A program made the translations under genes and the position numbers. Of a DNA stretch of 64,000 bases, positions 1 to 8,910 are shown in pieces. Numbering within the stretch: the stretch's first letter is position 1; every line of letters starts with the position of its first letter. The notes beneath the pieces were generated by a model. It had not been told where the DNA came from. It saw only the letters and a program-made list of their open reading frames with translations, and ran no database searches. Origin of the DNA: Stenotrophomonas maltophilia (GTDB lineage: Bacteria > Pseudomonadota > Gammaproteobacteria > Xanthomonadales > Xanthomonadaceae); contig NZ_NEQV01000006.1 of the NCBI RefSeq assembly GCF_002799245.1, forward strand, positions 186,001-250,000, given 5' to 3'.

Positions 1-6
1 AAACAT

Positions 7-12
7 CTCCTT
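7..12 (-). promoter_or_regulatory. Shine-Dalgarno-like site of a gene beyond the left edge
   Basis: On the minus strand the last bases of the window read AAGGAGATGTTT. The ATG at 6-4 directly abuts AAGGAG, which is too close for normal initiation. The site more likely serves a start codon lying just outside the window. If so, the pigment operon continues leftwards. Confidence 0.4.
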
Positions 13-57
13 GTCGAGGGTGCAGGGGTAACGGGAACAGTGCGGTGGGGCGGTGGA

Positions 58-1296
58 TCACTCGCTCCAGCGGCGGAAAACCAACGAAGTGTTGATGCCG
101 CCGAAGGCGAAGTTGTTGCTCATCACGTACTCGGCCTGCAGTTCGCGGCCTTGCCCGGTGATGAAGTCGAGCTGGCCACAGCGCGGATCGACCTCGGCCA
201 GGTTCAGGGTCGGCGCGAACCAACCAGCGCGCATCATCTGGATGCTCAACCAGGCTTCAAAGGCGCCGCAGGCACCCAGCATGTGGCCGACATAGCTCTT
301 CAGCGAGCTGATCGGCACGCGGCTGCCGAACACCTGCGCGGTGGCCTGGGTCTCGGCGATGTCACCGTGATCGGTGGCGGTGCCGTGGGCATTGACGTAG
401 TCGATCCGTGCTGCGTCCAGGCCAGCATCCTCCAGCGCCAGGCGCATGGCCTGGGCCATGGTGTCGGCGCTGGGCTGGGTGACGTGCTGGCCATCGCTGT
501 TGGTGCCGTAGCCGACCACCTCGGCCAGGATGGTGGCACCACGCGCCTGCGCGTGCTCCAGGTCTTCCAGGATCAGCGTGCAGGCGCCCTCGCCCAGCAC
601 CAGGCCATCACGGCCGGCATCGAACGGGCGCGGGGTGGTCTGCGGCGCATCGTTGCGCACGCTGGTGGCGAACAGGGTGTCGAATACCGCCGCGGCGGTG
701 GCATCGAGCTGCTCGGCACCGCCGGCCACCATCACCGTCTGCTTGCCGCTGCGGATCGCTTCATAGGCCGCGCCCACGCCCTGGCTGCCCGACGTGCAGG
801 CGCTGGAGGTGGTGTAGACGCGCCCGGACAGGCCAAAGAACACGCCGATGTTGACCGGCGCGGTGTGGCTCATCATCTTCAGGTAGGTGGTGGCACTGAT
901 GCCTTCGGTGGTGAACTCGTTGAGCATGCGCCCGAATTCACCGGTAGCCTCGTGGCTGCCGGACGAGGACCCGTAGGCCACGCCGGTACGGCCACTGCGC
1001 AGCACCGGATGCTCGTGCAGGCCGGCTTCGCGCAGCGCCACCTCGGTGGCGCGCACCGACATGATCGCGACCTTGCCCATCGAGCGGGTGGTCTTGCGGT
1101 TGTAGTTCGGCGGCAGCTCGAAGTCCTGCGCCGGCGCGGCCAGCTTGGTGTTCAGCCCTGCATAGACATCCCACTCGGGCATCGCGCGCACCGCATTGCG
1201 GCAACTGCGCAGGTGCGCCTCGATGGTCGGCCAGTCGTGGCCAAGCGGGCTGATGGCGGCGGCACCGGTGACCACCACGCGACGATCGGCGGCCAT
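58..1296 (-). CDS. Beta-ketoacyl-ACP synthase (FabF-like, aryl-polyene type)
   Basis: This is a 412-aa condensing enzyme of the KAS I/II thiolase fold. It is expected to extend an ACP-bound aryl polyene by two carbons per cycle in the cytoplasm. The catalytic triad is visible: Cys in SSACTSGSQ near residue 167, His in NAHGTATDHGD near 305, and His in SYVGHMLGACGA near 340, so it should be active. Its ATG shares one base with the stop of the upstream ketoreductase (TGATG), which shows translational coupling at the 3' end of the visible operon. Paralogues in the same operon are the ketosynthase at 2476-3660 and the chain-length-factor-like protein at 15701-16444. Confidence 0.9.
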   Translation of the reverse strand: MAADRRVVVTGAAAISPLGHDWPTIEAHLRSCRNAVRAMPEWDVYAGLNTKLAAPAQDFELPPNYNRKTTRSMGKVAIMSVRATEVALREAGLHEHPVLRSGRTGVAYGSSSGSHEATGEFGRMLNEFTTEGISATTYLKMMSHTAPVNIGVFFGLSGRVYTTSSACTSGSQGVGAAYEAIRSGKQTVMVAGGAEQLDATAAAVFDTLFATSVRNDAPQTTPRPFDAGRDGLVLGEGACTLILEDLEHAQARGATILAEVVGYGTNSDGQHVTQPSADTMAQAMRLALEDAGLDAARIDYVNAHGTATDHGDIAETQATAQVFGSRVPISSLKSYVGHMLGACGAFEAWLSIQMMRAGWFAPTLNLAEVDPRCGQLDFITGQGRELQAEYVMSNNFAFGGINTSLVFRRWSE

Positions 1297-2027
1297 CAGA
1301 GCATGCCCCCGTTCACCGAGATCACCTGGCGGGTGATGTAGCCGGCCGGTTCGGACAGCAGGAACGCGACCGTGGCCGCCACTTCGTCGGGACGGCCGAC
1401 GCGGCCTGCGGGAATCAGCTTGAGCGCGTGTTCAACCACTTCGTCGTTGAGCATTTCGGTCTCGATCAGGCCCGGGGCCACGCAGTTGACGGTGATCTGG
1501 CGGCTGGCCAGTTCCAGCGCCAGGGCCTTGGTGGCCCCGATGATGCCGGCCTTGGCGGCGCTGTAGTTGACCTGCCCACGGTTGCCGGCCAGCCCGGACA
1601 CCGACGACAGGGTGACGATGCGGCCCGGCTTGCGCCGGCGCACCATCGGCATGATCAGCGGATGCAGCACGTTGTAGAAGCCATCCAGGTTGGTGTGGAT
1701 GACCTGGTCCCAATCGTCCGCTGACAGCGCCGGGAAGGCGCCATCACGGGCGATGCCGGCATTGCAGACCACGCCGTAGTACGCGCCGTGCGCTTCGACA
1801 TCGGCCTCCAGCGCGGCCCGTGCCGCATCGCGGTCGGCCACGTCGAATACCAGCACGCGGGCCTGCTGGCCCAGTGCCTGGATCTCGGCCACCACGGCCT
1901 GTGCCTCTTCCACGCGGCTGCGGCAATGCACCACCACGTCGAAGCCGTCACGCGCGATACGCAGCGCGATGGCCCGGCCGATGCCCCGGCTGGCGCCGGT
2001 CACCAGCACGCTTCGATTCCCTGTCAT
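1296..2027 (-). CDS. 3-oxoacyl-ACP reductase (FabG-like, SDR)
   Basis: This 243-aa short-chain dehydrogenase has the nucleotide-binding motif TGASRGIG at residues 8-15, an NAG motif, and the catalytic YSAAK around residue 157. It should reduce the 3-keto group of the growing polyene intermediate with NADPH. The frame stays open upstream, but the ATG at 2027 is preferred. It overlaps the preceding dehydratase stop as ATGA and places the Rossmann motif at the usual distance from the N-terminus. The gene is coupled on both sides within the pigment operon. Confidence 0.9.
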   Translation of the reverse strand: MTGNRSVLVTGASRGIGRAIALRIARDGFDVVVHCRSRVEEAQAVVAEIQALGQQARVLVFDVADRDAARAALEADVEAHGAYYGVVCNAGIARDGAFPALSADDWDQVIHTNLDGFYNVLHPLIMPMVRRRKPGRIVTLSSVSGLAGNRGQVNYSAAKAGIIGATKALALELASRQITVNCVAPGLIETEMLNDEVVEHALKLIPAGRVGRPDEVAATVAFLLSEPAGYITRQVISVNGGML

Positions 2028-2479
2028 GCCTGTCCACTCTCCAGATAGGCCATCGCGTCGGCCGGTTCGAACACCGACACGTTGGCTGTCGCCCATTCTT
2101 CCTCACCTGCCAGGATGCGGCAGGCGAACATCCCCAATCCATTGTCGCCCAACAGCTCGCAGCGCGCCTGTACGCGCAGCCGCGAACCGCTGGGGAAACT
2201 GCTGCGCAGGCTGCTGTAGCGGCGGCTGCCGAGCAGGAAGCCCAGCTGCGGCGGCCTGCCGGCCGCGCGCGCACGGCAACCGGCCCAGGCCGCGATGGCC
2301 TGTGCCATGTATTCGATGCCGACCCAGGCCGGCACCTGGCCGTCCTCGACGAACAGGCCTGCCGCGGGCACCACCAGTTCGGCCTCGATGGCGTCCTGGT
2401 CCCACTGCGTGATGCACTCCAGCAGGCACATGTCCTGACGATGCGGCACCACGTCCTCGATCGCGTACAGCGTGTTCAT
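2024..2479 (-). CDS. 3-hydroxyacyl-ACP dehydratase-like hot-dog protein (ApeP type)
   Basis: This 151-aa single hot-dog-fold protein resembles the stand-alone dehydratases of aryl-polyene clusters. It has the PHRQDMCLLE segment near the N-terminus and a WVGIEYMAQAIAAW helix near residue 55. It would remove water from the 3-hydroxyacyl intermediate without a following enoyl reduction, which leaves the conjugated double bond. The start at 2479 overlaps the stop of the upstream ketosynthase by four bases, and its own stop overlaps the reductase start. A second dehydratase domain is fused to the ligase at 12140-13825. Confidence 0.8.
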   Translation of the reverse strand: MNTLYAIEDVVPHRQDMCLLECITQWDQDAIEAELVVPAAGLFVEDGQVPAWVGIEYMAQAIAAWAGCRARAAGRPPQLGFLLGSRRYSSLRSSFPSGSRLRVQARCELLGDNGLGMFACRILAGEEEWATANVSVFEPADAMAYLESGQA

Positions 2480-3660
2480 CGACGCTCCAGTGCCAGCACG
2501 GCATTGCTGCCGCCGAAGGCGAACGAATTGCTCAGCACCCGCCGCGGCGGCTGCGCCAGGCGGGTGGCCGGTGCCACCAGCGGCAGCACCGGCAGTGCGG
2601 GGTCGGCCACGCCGTCCCACCAGTGCGGCGGCAGCTGCTGCTGCGGGTTCTCGGCCAGCAGGATCCAGCACAGCGCCGCCTCGATCGCACCGGAGGCGCC
2701 CAGCGTATGGCCGGTCAACGGCTTGGTCGAACTGGCCGGCACGTGGTTGCCCAGCACCTGCGACACCGCCAGGCTTTCCATCGCATCGTTGTGGCCGGTC
2801 GCGGTGCCATGCAGGTTCACGTAGTCCACTTCGTCGGCAGCCCAGCCGGCACGCAACAACGCCTGCTGCAGGGCGTCGATGGCCCCCAGTCCCTGCGGGT
2901 CGGGGGCGGACATGTGGTGCGCGTCGGCCGACTCGCCCCACCCGGCCAGGCAGACCGGACCCGGTTCGCGGGTGAGCAGGAACAGCGCGGCACCCTCACC
3001 GATGTTGATGCCGGCACGATGCTGCGAGAACGGATTGCAGCGCAGGGCCGAGACTGATTCCAGCGCGCTGAAGCCGGCCACGGTGAAGCGGCACAGCGAA
3101 TCGGCGCCACCGGCGATCACCGCATCGACGATGCCGGCGCGCAGCATGCGCGCGGCCGACATCAGCGCCTTGGCGCTGGACGAGCAGGCGGTGGACAGGG
3201 TCCATGCCGGCCCCTGCGCGCCACTGCGCTGGCGCACGAACTGCGCGGCAGTACCCATTTCCTGCTGGGCGTAATCGAAACCCTGCGGCCACTGGCCCTG
3301 TTCGGCGTGGCTGCGCAATGCCTGCTCGGATTCACCGATGCCCGAGGTGCTGGTGCCCAGTACCACCGCCACGCGCTCGGCGCCATGGCGGGCGATGGCG
3401 GCGGCCACGGCCGGTGCGATCTGTGCCAGCGCCACGTCCAGCAGAGCGTTGTTGCGCCCGCGCAGGGCCACTGGCAGCTCATCCAGCGTCGGCAGCGGCG
3501 TGCGTACTTCTCCCAGTGCCAGGGTGCGTCCCGGCAACAGGCTGTCGTTGTCGCTGAGCCCGCCCGGCACGTCGGCGAACATTGCCGACGTCACCGCGGC
3601 CCGGCCATCGCCGAGCGCACAGACCACCCCCAGGTCGTTCAGGTAGATCGGTGCACTCAT
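2476..3660 (-). CDS. Beta-ketoacyl-ACP synthase
   Basis: This 394-aa condensing enzyme has the nucleophile Cys in STACSSSAKAL, the first His in NLHGTATGHND and the second His in PLTGHTLGASGA, so the triad is complete. The frame is open 35 codons further upstream. The ATG at 3660 overlaps the preceding lipoprotein stop (ATGA) and begins a normal KAS N-terminus. In aryl-polyene systems one ketosynthase pairs with a chain-length factor. This protein, the one at 58-1296 and the protein at 15701-16444 form the candidate set, but the sequence alone does not show which pair forms. Confidence 0.88.
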   Translation of the reverse strand: MSAPIYLNDLGVVCALGDGRAAVTSAMFADVPGGLSDNDSLLPGRTLALGEVRTPLPTLDELPVALRGRNNALLDVALAQIAPAVAAAIARHGAERVAVVLGTSTSGIGESEQALRSHAEQGQWPQGFDYAQQEMGTAAQFVRQRSGAQGPAWTLSTACSSSAKALMSAARMLRAGIVDAVIAGGADSLCRFTVAGFSALESVSALRCNPFSQHRAGINIGEGAALFLLTREPGPVCLAGWGESADAHHMSAPDPQGLGAIDALQQALLRAGWAADEVDYVNLHGTATGHNDAMESLAVSQVLGNHVPASSTKPLTGHTLGASGAIEAALCWILLAENPQQQLPPHWWDGVADPALPVLPLVAPATRLAQPPRRVLSNSFAFGGSNAVLALERR

Positions 3661-4214
3661 CGGTCCGGCCCGGCCATGTCGATCGATTCGATGCGCAGCG
3701 CATAGCCTTCGGCGCGGTTGTCCAGCTGCACGCTGCCATCGTCCATGCGCTGCAGCTGCAGCCACACCGTGCCGTCGCGCGACAGGCTGCGCTGATGGCC
3801 ATCGTCACTGACCTGCCAGCCGGCCGGCAGCGCGGCGGCAATGGCCGCAGTCGGCCACAGCGCGAACTGCAGGTCATCCAGCACGCGCTCGGCGCGCACC
3901 TGCGGCGGCAGCCATGGCGCGCGTTGCTGGGTCAGCTGCTGGCCGTCCCATTGCAGGCGCACGCCGGTCTGGCCCATCGCCTGCACGGCCAGCTGCACCT
4001 GCTGGGCATCGGCTTCCAGCAGAGCGTCGAGGTCGCGCTCATGCGTGCCGAACCGGAAATGCAGCTGCTGCTGCAGCGCCAACGGCGCCGGCAGGCTGGC
4101 CGGCGACAGGCGCAGCGGCGGCAGTTCCACCTGCGGCTTCGGCATGCGGCCGGCACAGGCGGCCAGCAGCAGGCACAGCAGCCATGCCGCAGTACGGGCG
4201 ATCACGCGCTGCAC
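3657..4214 (-). CDS. Outer-membrane lipoprotein of the aryl-polyene cluster (DUF3261-like)
   Basis: This 185-aa protein begins with a lipoprotein signal (hydrophobic run followed by the lipobox LLLAACAG), so it is probably a periplasm-facing lipoprotein. The rest is a beta-rich, Gln/Leu-rich domain like the DUF3261 proteins typical of these pigment clusters. It may help receive or place the pigment at the outer membrane, but its exact role is unknown. A GTG start at 4214 has GGAG five bases upstream. An alternative GTG at 4205 would overlap the upstream stop as GTGA but lacks a well-placed ribosome site. Confidence 0.7.
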   Translation of the reverse strand: MQRVIARTAAWLLCLLLAACAGRMPKPQVELPPLRLSPASLPAPLALQQQLHFRFGTHERDLDALLEADAQQVQLAVQAMGQTGVRLQWDGQQLTQQRAPWLPPQVRAERVLDDLQFALWPTAAIAAALPAGWQVSDDGHQRSLSRDGTVWLQLQRMDDGSVQLDNRAEGYALRIESIDMAGPDR

Positions 4215-5452
4215 AGCTGCTCCAGCACGCGCATGCGGCGGCCGCTTTCGTCGGCCACGTACGGGTTGTTGGTGTCCCAGGCGTAGCCGGCCAGGATGGA
4301 ACTGATCATGTCGCGTACTTCAGGCTGCTGCTGCGGGTGGTAGATGATCTTCTGGAAGCCACCTTCGTACCAGCTTTCGACGAAGCGGCGGAAGGTCTTC
4401 ACGCCAGCACGCAGCGGGATCGAGAACCCGGCTTCCCAGTCGACGGTTTCACCGGCATAGCGGCGCGCCAGGCACTCGCTCGCCAGCTGCGCGGACTTGA
4501 AGGCGATGGTGACGCCGGAGGAGAACACCGGGTCGAGGAACTCGCCGGCATTGCCCAGCAGGGCGTAGCCCGGGCCCCACAACGAACTGACGTTGGCCGA
4601 GTACCCGGTGATGCGGCGCACCGGCAGCACCGCCCATTCGGCGTTGGCCAGCAGCCGGGCCAGGTTGGGATCCTCGCCGACGATGGCCTGCAGTTTCTGC
4701 AGGTCGTCGCCCTCGTAGCGTTCGAAGAACGACGGCTCGGCCACCACGCCCAGCGAGCAGCAGCCGTTGGAGAACGGGATCGTCCAGTACCAGACGTCGA
4801 TGTGTTCGGGGTGGGTGGTGATCAGGATCTTGTTGCGATCAAAGTCCGCTTCGGCCGGAATGTTGTCGCGCACGTGGCAGAAGATCGCGCCGCGCACCGG
4901 GAAGTTGGACGGCGATTCCAGCTGCAGCAGGCGCGGCAGCAGGCGCGCGAAACCGGACGCATCGAGGATGAAATCGGCCTCGATGCGGTACTCGCTGCCA
5001 TCCGGGCGGCGCACGGTCACCGCCGGCTGCTCCCCCGCTTCGACCGACAGCACTTCATCACCGAAGCGCAGCGTGGTGCCCATGCGCTCGGCACCGCGCG
5101 CCAGCACGTTGTCGAAGTCGGCGCGCTGCACCTGGTAGGTGGTCCCCCAACCCGGCGAGAACTTCTTCCTGAAGTCGAACGCAGTGCGTGCCTCGCCATG
5201 CACGAAGGCGGCGCCGTTCTTGTGCTGGAAACCCGCTTCGACCACGTCCTGCAGCAGGCCGGCGGCCTCGATGTACTCCATGCTCTGCGGCAGCAGGCTT
5301 TCGCCGATGGAGAAGCGCGGGAACTGCTGGCGCTCCAGCATCAGCACCTGGCGGCCCTGCTGGCGCAGCATCGCCGCAGCCACGGAGCCGGCCGGGCCGG
5401 CGCCGATTATCAGGATTTCAGTGCGTTCGACAGCATCCACAGCAGTAGTCAT
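4202..5452 (-). CDS. FAD-dependent halogenase-like flavoprotein
   Basis: This 416-aa flavoprotein of the PHBH/geranylgeranyl-reductase superfamily has an N-terminal dinucleotide motif IIGAGPAGSVAA (residues ~15-26) and a GESLLP segment. It also has HKNGAAF around residue 83, where flavin halogenases carry their catalytic Lys, and WYWTIP near residue 214, matching the WxWxIP halogenase signature. It may halogenate the aryl head group, as in brominated xanthomonadins, or act as a flavin dehydrogenase or monooxygenase. A 53-bp gap separates it from the exporter gene upstream, one of the few gaps in this operon. Confidence 0.75.
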   Translation of the reverse strand: MTTAVDAVERTEILIIGAGPAGSVAAAMLRQQGRQVLMLERQQFPRFSIGESLLPQSMEYIEAAGLLQDVVEAGFQHKNGAAFVHGEARTAFDFRKKFSPGWGTTYQVQRADFDNVLARGAERMGTTLRFGDEVLSVEAGEQPAVTVRRPDGSEYRIEADFILDASGFARLLPRLLQLESPSNFPVRGAIFCHVRDNIPAEADFDRNKILITTHPEHIDVWYWTIPFSNGCCSLGVVAEPSFFERYEGDDLQKLQAIVGEDPNLARLLANAEWAVLPVRRITGYSANVSSLWGPGYALLGNAGEFLDPVFSSGVTIAFKSAQLASECLARRYAGETVDWEAGFSIPLRAGVKTFRRFVESWYEGGFQKIIYHPQQQPEVRDMISSILAGYAWDTNNPYVADESGRRMRVLEQLCSA

Positions 5453-5505
5453 CGGTGCGTCCTTGTTGCTCGATCAAGTAGAAAGAAGGAAGTCGGAAAA
5501 CAGGC

Positions 5506-7860
5506 TCAGGCCGGCGGCAGATCGTGCGGCGGCGGCCGGAACAGCGGCGAGATCAGCCAGACCAGGCCGATGCCGAACAGCAGGGTCAGGCCGAACGCGC
5601 GCAACGCCGGGGTCTGCGACAGGCCCAGCAGGCCGAACGACAGCCAGGTGCTGGCCGCGCCCACGCACACCGCCAGCCAGGCACTGGCATCGCCGCGGTG
5701 CTCGATCAGGAAGATGCCGTAATCGATACCCATGCCCAGCAGCAGCATCAGTGCCAGCACGTTGAACAGCTGCAGCGGCTGGCCGAACAGGCCCAGCAGG
5801 CCCAGGGTCAATGCACCGGCAACCAGGGTCGGCGCGAACACGCGCCAGGCCTGGCGGCGGTAGCGCAGCCACAGCGCGCCGAACACCAGCACGATGCCGA
5901 CCAGCAGCAGCCCACCCATCAGCTTGCGGTAGTGGCCCAGCAGCTGCGAGAAATCGGCAGTGCGGTCCACCCAGCGCACACCCGGCAGGCCCTCGGCCGC
6001 CCCACGCAGGGTGGTCAGCGCATCGGCGCGCGACAGGTCATCGACCATCACCACGCTGATCATCTGCCCGCCGACCTCACCCACCCACAGGTGACGGAAC
6101 GGCTGCGAGGCCGGCGAGGCCAGGAACGCTTCCGCGGTCAGCGGTGCAGCGGCGAAGTCCGGGCGCGGCAACGGTTCGCCGACTGCATCGGACACCGCAT
6201 CCAGCACGCCCGGTTCCACCTTCGCGGTCAGCGCGGCATCGGCCTGCTGGCGCGCCGGCGACGGCAGCCAGTCGCTGATCGCGCGGTAGCCACCGATGCG
6301 CTGGTCGTGGGCGAGCGAACGCAGGCGTTCGGTCAGTGCCTCCTCGCGCTGCAGCAGCTGCGCGGCATCGGCGCCCTGCACGAGATAGAACTGCGCGGGG
6401 CTGGGCATGCCCAGCAGCTGGCTCAGGCGGATCTGCTGGGCCATCAACGCCGGCGGCGAAGACTGCAGGCTGCGCAGGTCGTCGTTGCTGTGCAGGCGGG
6501 CAATGCCGATGGCAGAGAACGCCAGCGCAACCAGCACGAACACCGTCACCGGGCGACGGCCATGCAGCCGCGGGAAACGCTCCAGCGTGTTGCCCAGCCA
6601 CTGCGAGAAACGGGTCTGGCGGATCTCGCCGCCATCCAGCCACGGGAACCAGAAGATCACCGTAAGGAAGGCGGCGGCCAGCCCGACCACCGAGAACAAG
6701 GCCATCTGGCGCAGGCCCGGGAACGGCGCCAGGCCCAGCGCCAGGTAGGCCAGCGCGCTGGTCAACAGGGCCAGCCACAAGCCCGGCAACAGGTGCCGCA
6801 GCAGTTTCCAGCGGCGATCGGCCGGTTCGGCCTGGCGCGAGGCGAACCAGTGGATGCCATAGTCCTCGGCCACGCCCACCAGCGATGCACCGAACACCAG
6901 GGTGAGCACGTGCACCTTGCCGAACACCAGCACGGTCACCGCCAGCGCCACGCCACAGCCGATCAGCAACGACGCAGCGACCAGCAGGATCGGCCGCAGC
7001 GAACGGAACGCCAGCCACACCAGCAGCAGCACCGCGGCCAGCGAGCCCCAGCCGATCGTGTTGATCTCCTGGTTGGCCTGCACCGCGGCTGCCTCGGCGT
7101 GCAGCGGCACGCCGGCATGCAGGATTTCCAGCTCCGGCGCTGCCGCCCTGGCGGCCTGCCCGGCACGTTCCAGCAGGCCATCAAGATGGCGCTCACCGTC
7201 AAGCTGGAACGCCGAACCCGGCGTATCGAACTGCAGCGCGGCCCAATGCTTGCCCTCGGCTTCGAGCAGGCCGTCATCACCCAGCCGCAACCCCGAACCC
7301 TGGGCCTGCTGCTGCCACCATTGCGGCCACAGCGACAGCGGATCCTGGCGCCAATCGGTCAGGCGCGGCGCGCCCATCGGGCCGTACAGCGCGGCCAGCG
7401 CCTGCTCGGCCAACGCGCCCGGTTCGCTGCCCTGCAGCTGCTCGCGCTGGGCCGGCGTCAGCAGGCGGTCGCGGTACGGCGCGTAGAACGCGCGCGCCTC
7501 ATCGAACCAGCCTTCGATCGAACCACTGGGCACCAGCAGTGCATGGTCGGTGTCCTTGGCCATGGCCGCAGCGAAGGCCGCCTGCGCGCGCTTGGCGGCG
7601 CCGCCGTCCTTGCTGCCCAGCAGCACCACCACCTGCCGCGAGCTGCCGTCGGCGATGCGCCGGGTGACGTCGCTCAACAGGCGGTCGTGCGCATCCTGCG
7701 GAAGCAGGGCGAGGATATCGGTGTCGATCCGCGATTGCTGGCTCCACAGGCGCCACTGCTGCGCGCCCATCACCAGCAGCAGTACCAGCCAGGCGATACC
7801 CAGCCAGTGCCACCAGCGCCGCAAGCGGTCCGGTGCGTTCGATGCCACGGCCTCACTCAA
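5506..7860 (-). CDS. MMPL/RND-family exporter
   Basis: This 784-aa inner-membrane protein has the two-lobed RND/MMPL layout. There is one N-terminal membrane helix, a periplasmic domain to about residue 265, a bundle of helices, a second periplasmic domain around 460-620 and a final helix bundle. MMPL proteins of this size occur in aryl-polyene and xanthomonadin clusters and are thought to move the lipid-linked pigment across the inner membrane. The start overlaps the upstream LolA-like gene by eight bases. The protein ends in a short Pro-rich cytoplasmic tail. Confidence 0.87.
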   Translation of the reverse strand: MSEAVASNAPDRLRRWWHWLGIAWLVLLLVMGAQQWRLWSQQSRIDTDILALLPQDAHDRLLSDVTRRIADGSSRQVVVLLGSKDGGAAKRAQAAFAAAMAKDTDHALLVPSGSIEGWFDEARAFYAPYRDRLLTPAQREQLQGSEPGALAEQALAALYGPMGAPRLTDWRQDPLSLWPQWWQQQAQGSGLRLGDDGLLEAEGKHWAALQFDTPGSAFQLDGERHLDGLLERAGQAARAAAPELEILHAGVPLHAEAAAVQANQEINTIGWGSLAAVLLLVWLAFRSLRPILLVAASLLIGCGVALAVTVLVFGKVHVLTLVFGASLVGVAEDYGIHWFASRQAEPADRRWKLLRHLLPGLWLALLTSALAYLALGLAPFPGLRQMALFSVVGLAAAFLTVIFWFPWLDGGEIRQTRFSQWLGNTLERFPRLHGRRPVTVFVLVALAFSAIGIARLHSNDDLRSLQSSPPALMAQQIRLSQLLGMPSPAQFYLVQGADAAQLLQREEALTERLRSLAHDQRIGGYRAISDWLPSPARQQADAALTAKVEPGVLDAVSDAVGEPLPRPDFAAAPLTAEAFLASPASQPFRHLWVGEVGGQMISVVMVDDLSRADALTTLRGAAEGLPGVRWVDRTADFSQLLGHYRKLMGGLLLVGIVLVFGALWLRYRRQAWRVFAPTLVAGALTLGLLGLFGQPLQLFNVLALMLLLGMGIDYGIFLIEHRGDASAWLAVCVGAASTWLSFGLLGLSQTPALRAFGLTLLFGIGLVWLISPLFRPPPHDLPPA

Positions 7861-8482
7861 AGCGGCGGGCCTCGTCGGCGGTGAGCGTGGCCGGCGCTTC
7901 GCTCAATGCGCTGAACCGGATCTGGGTGCGGTCCTTGTTGGCCTCGACGATCTCGACCTGGCGCACGTAGCGGTCACCCTGCAGGGTCAGCGACTGGAAG
8001 GCCTTGGCCAGCATCGCCGACTTCGGTGTCAGGCGCAGCTGCCAGCCCTGTCCTTCCCGGCTGGCCGCCACGTTGAACTGGCTGGACAGCGCCTGCACGT
8101 CACCACTCATCAGCGCGAACATGATCGCGTTCACCGAACGCATCGCCGGCTGCTGCCGTGCATCGAGCTCGACGCGGGTGCTGCCATCGCGCTGGCGGCT
8201 GAGGATGCGGTCGGCGGTGACCACCACCTCGGAGGGGAACGGCTTGAGCGTGGTCCAGATCACGCCGTGCTGGCGCGCGACCACGAACTGGCCCTGCGAG
8301 CGCAGCGGGTTCTTGAAGCCACTGACCTGCTTTTCCTGGCTGAACTGGCCACGCAGCACATCCGGCCGCGCCACCGCCTGGGTGATCGCATCGATGGCCG
8401 GGGCGGCCGCCTGCACCAGCGGCGCAACCAGCAGCAGCAAGGCGCACAGCAGTGCACGCGCGAAACGGTTGGCAAGGTTCAT
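7853..8482 (-). CDS. LolA-like outer-membrane lipoprotein carrier
   Basis: This 209-aa secreted protein has a Sec signal peptide (hydrophobic run to about residue 28, ending VQAA) followed by a LolA-like half-barrel domain. It probably shuttles a hydrophobic cargo, such as the aryl-polyene lipid, through the periplasm between the MMPL exporter and the outer membrane. It is a cluster paralogue, not the general lipoprotein carrier, judging from its position. The ATG at 8482 overlaps the thioesterase stop by four bases and gives a proper signal peptide. The longer open frame upstream is low-complexity shadow sequence. Confidence 0.8.
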   Translation of the reverse strand: MNLANRFARALLCALLLLVAPLVQAAAPAIDAITQAVARPDVLRGQFSQEKQVSGFKNPLRSQGQFVVARQHGVIWTTLKPFPSEVVVTADRILSRQRDGSTRVELDARQQPAMRSVNAIMFALMSGDVQALSSQFNVAASREGQGWQLRLTPKSAMLAKAFQSLTLQGDRYVRQVEIVEANKDRTQIRFSALSEAPATLTADEARRFE

Positions 8483-8910
8483 GGCGCAGGCACTCCCAGG
8501 CGCTCCCACAGCACCGGCGGGCACTGGTACAGCATTTCCTTGCTGGCCGCGTCCACCGCAACCTGGATGGTCATCGCGCGGGTCAGCACCTGGCCGCTCT
8601 GCGCGTCGACGATTTCGTACTCGATCTTCAGCCGGTTCTCCCATTCCACGATGCGCGCGATCACGCGCAGCGCCTGGTTGAACAGCAGCGGGCGCACATA
8701 CTTCACCCGTGCATCGACCACCGGCCACAGGTAGCCCGATTCGAGCATCTGCGGGTAGTCGTAGTCGTAGCGCCCGAGCAGCGCGCAGCGCGCGATCTCG
8801 AAGTACTTGAAGTAGTTGCCATGCCAGACCACGTTCATCGGATCGCAGTCATGGAAGGCGGGGGTCAACGCAATCTCGCCAACCCGTTCGATGGCCTCAT
8901 TCACCGGCAT
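8479..8910 (-). CDS. Acyl-CoA/ACP thioesterase (4HBT hot-dog)
   Basis: This 143-aa hot-dog thioesterase has the 4HBT signature DCDPMNVVWHGNYFKYFE near residues 19-36, including the catalytic Asp. It could release a product or clear mis-primed ACPs. The start at 8910 lies 14 bases inside the 3' end of the ammonia-lyase gene. The family acts on aryl- or acyl-thioesters. The actual substrate cannot be read from the sequence. Confidence 0.85.
   Translation of the reverse strand: MPVNEAIERVGEIALTPAFHDCDPMNVVWHGNYFKYFEIARCALLGRYDYDYPQMLESGYLWPVVDARVKYVRPLLFNQALRVIARIVEWENRLKIEYEIVDAQSGQVLTRAMTIQVAVDAASKEMLYQCPPVLWERLGVPAP

Noticed and set aside
5453..5505. Separate promoter or small gene between the exporter and flavoprotein genes
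   Set aside because: The gap is only 53 bp, with no convincing -35/-10 pair, terminator or reading frame.
5524..7884. A 786-aa Gln/Arg-rich plus-strand frame opposite the MMPL gene
   Set aside because: It is compositional shadow of Leu/Ala-rich membrane codons and has no ribosome site or motif.
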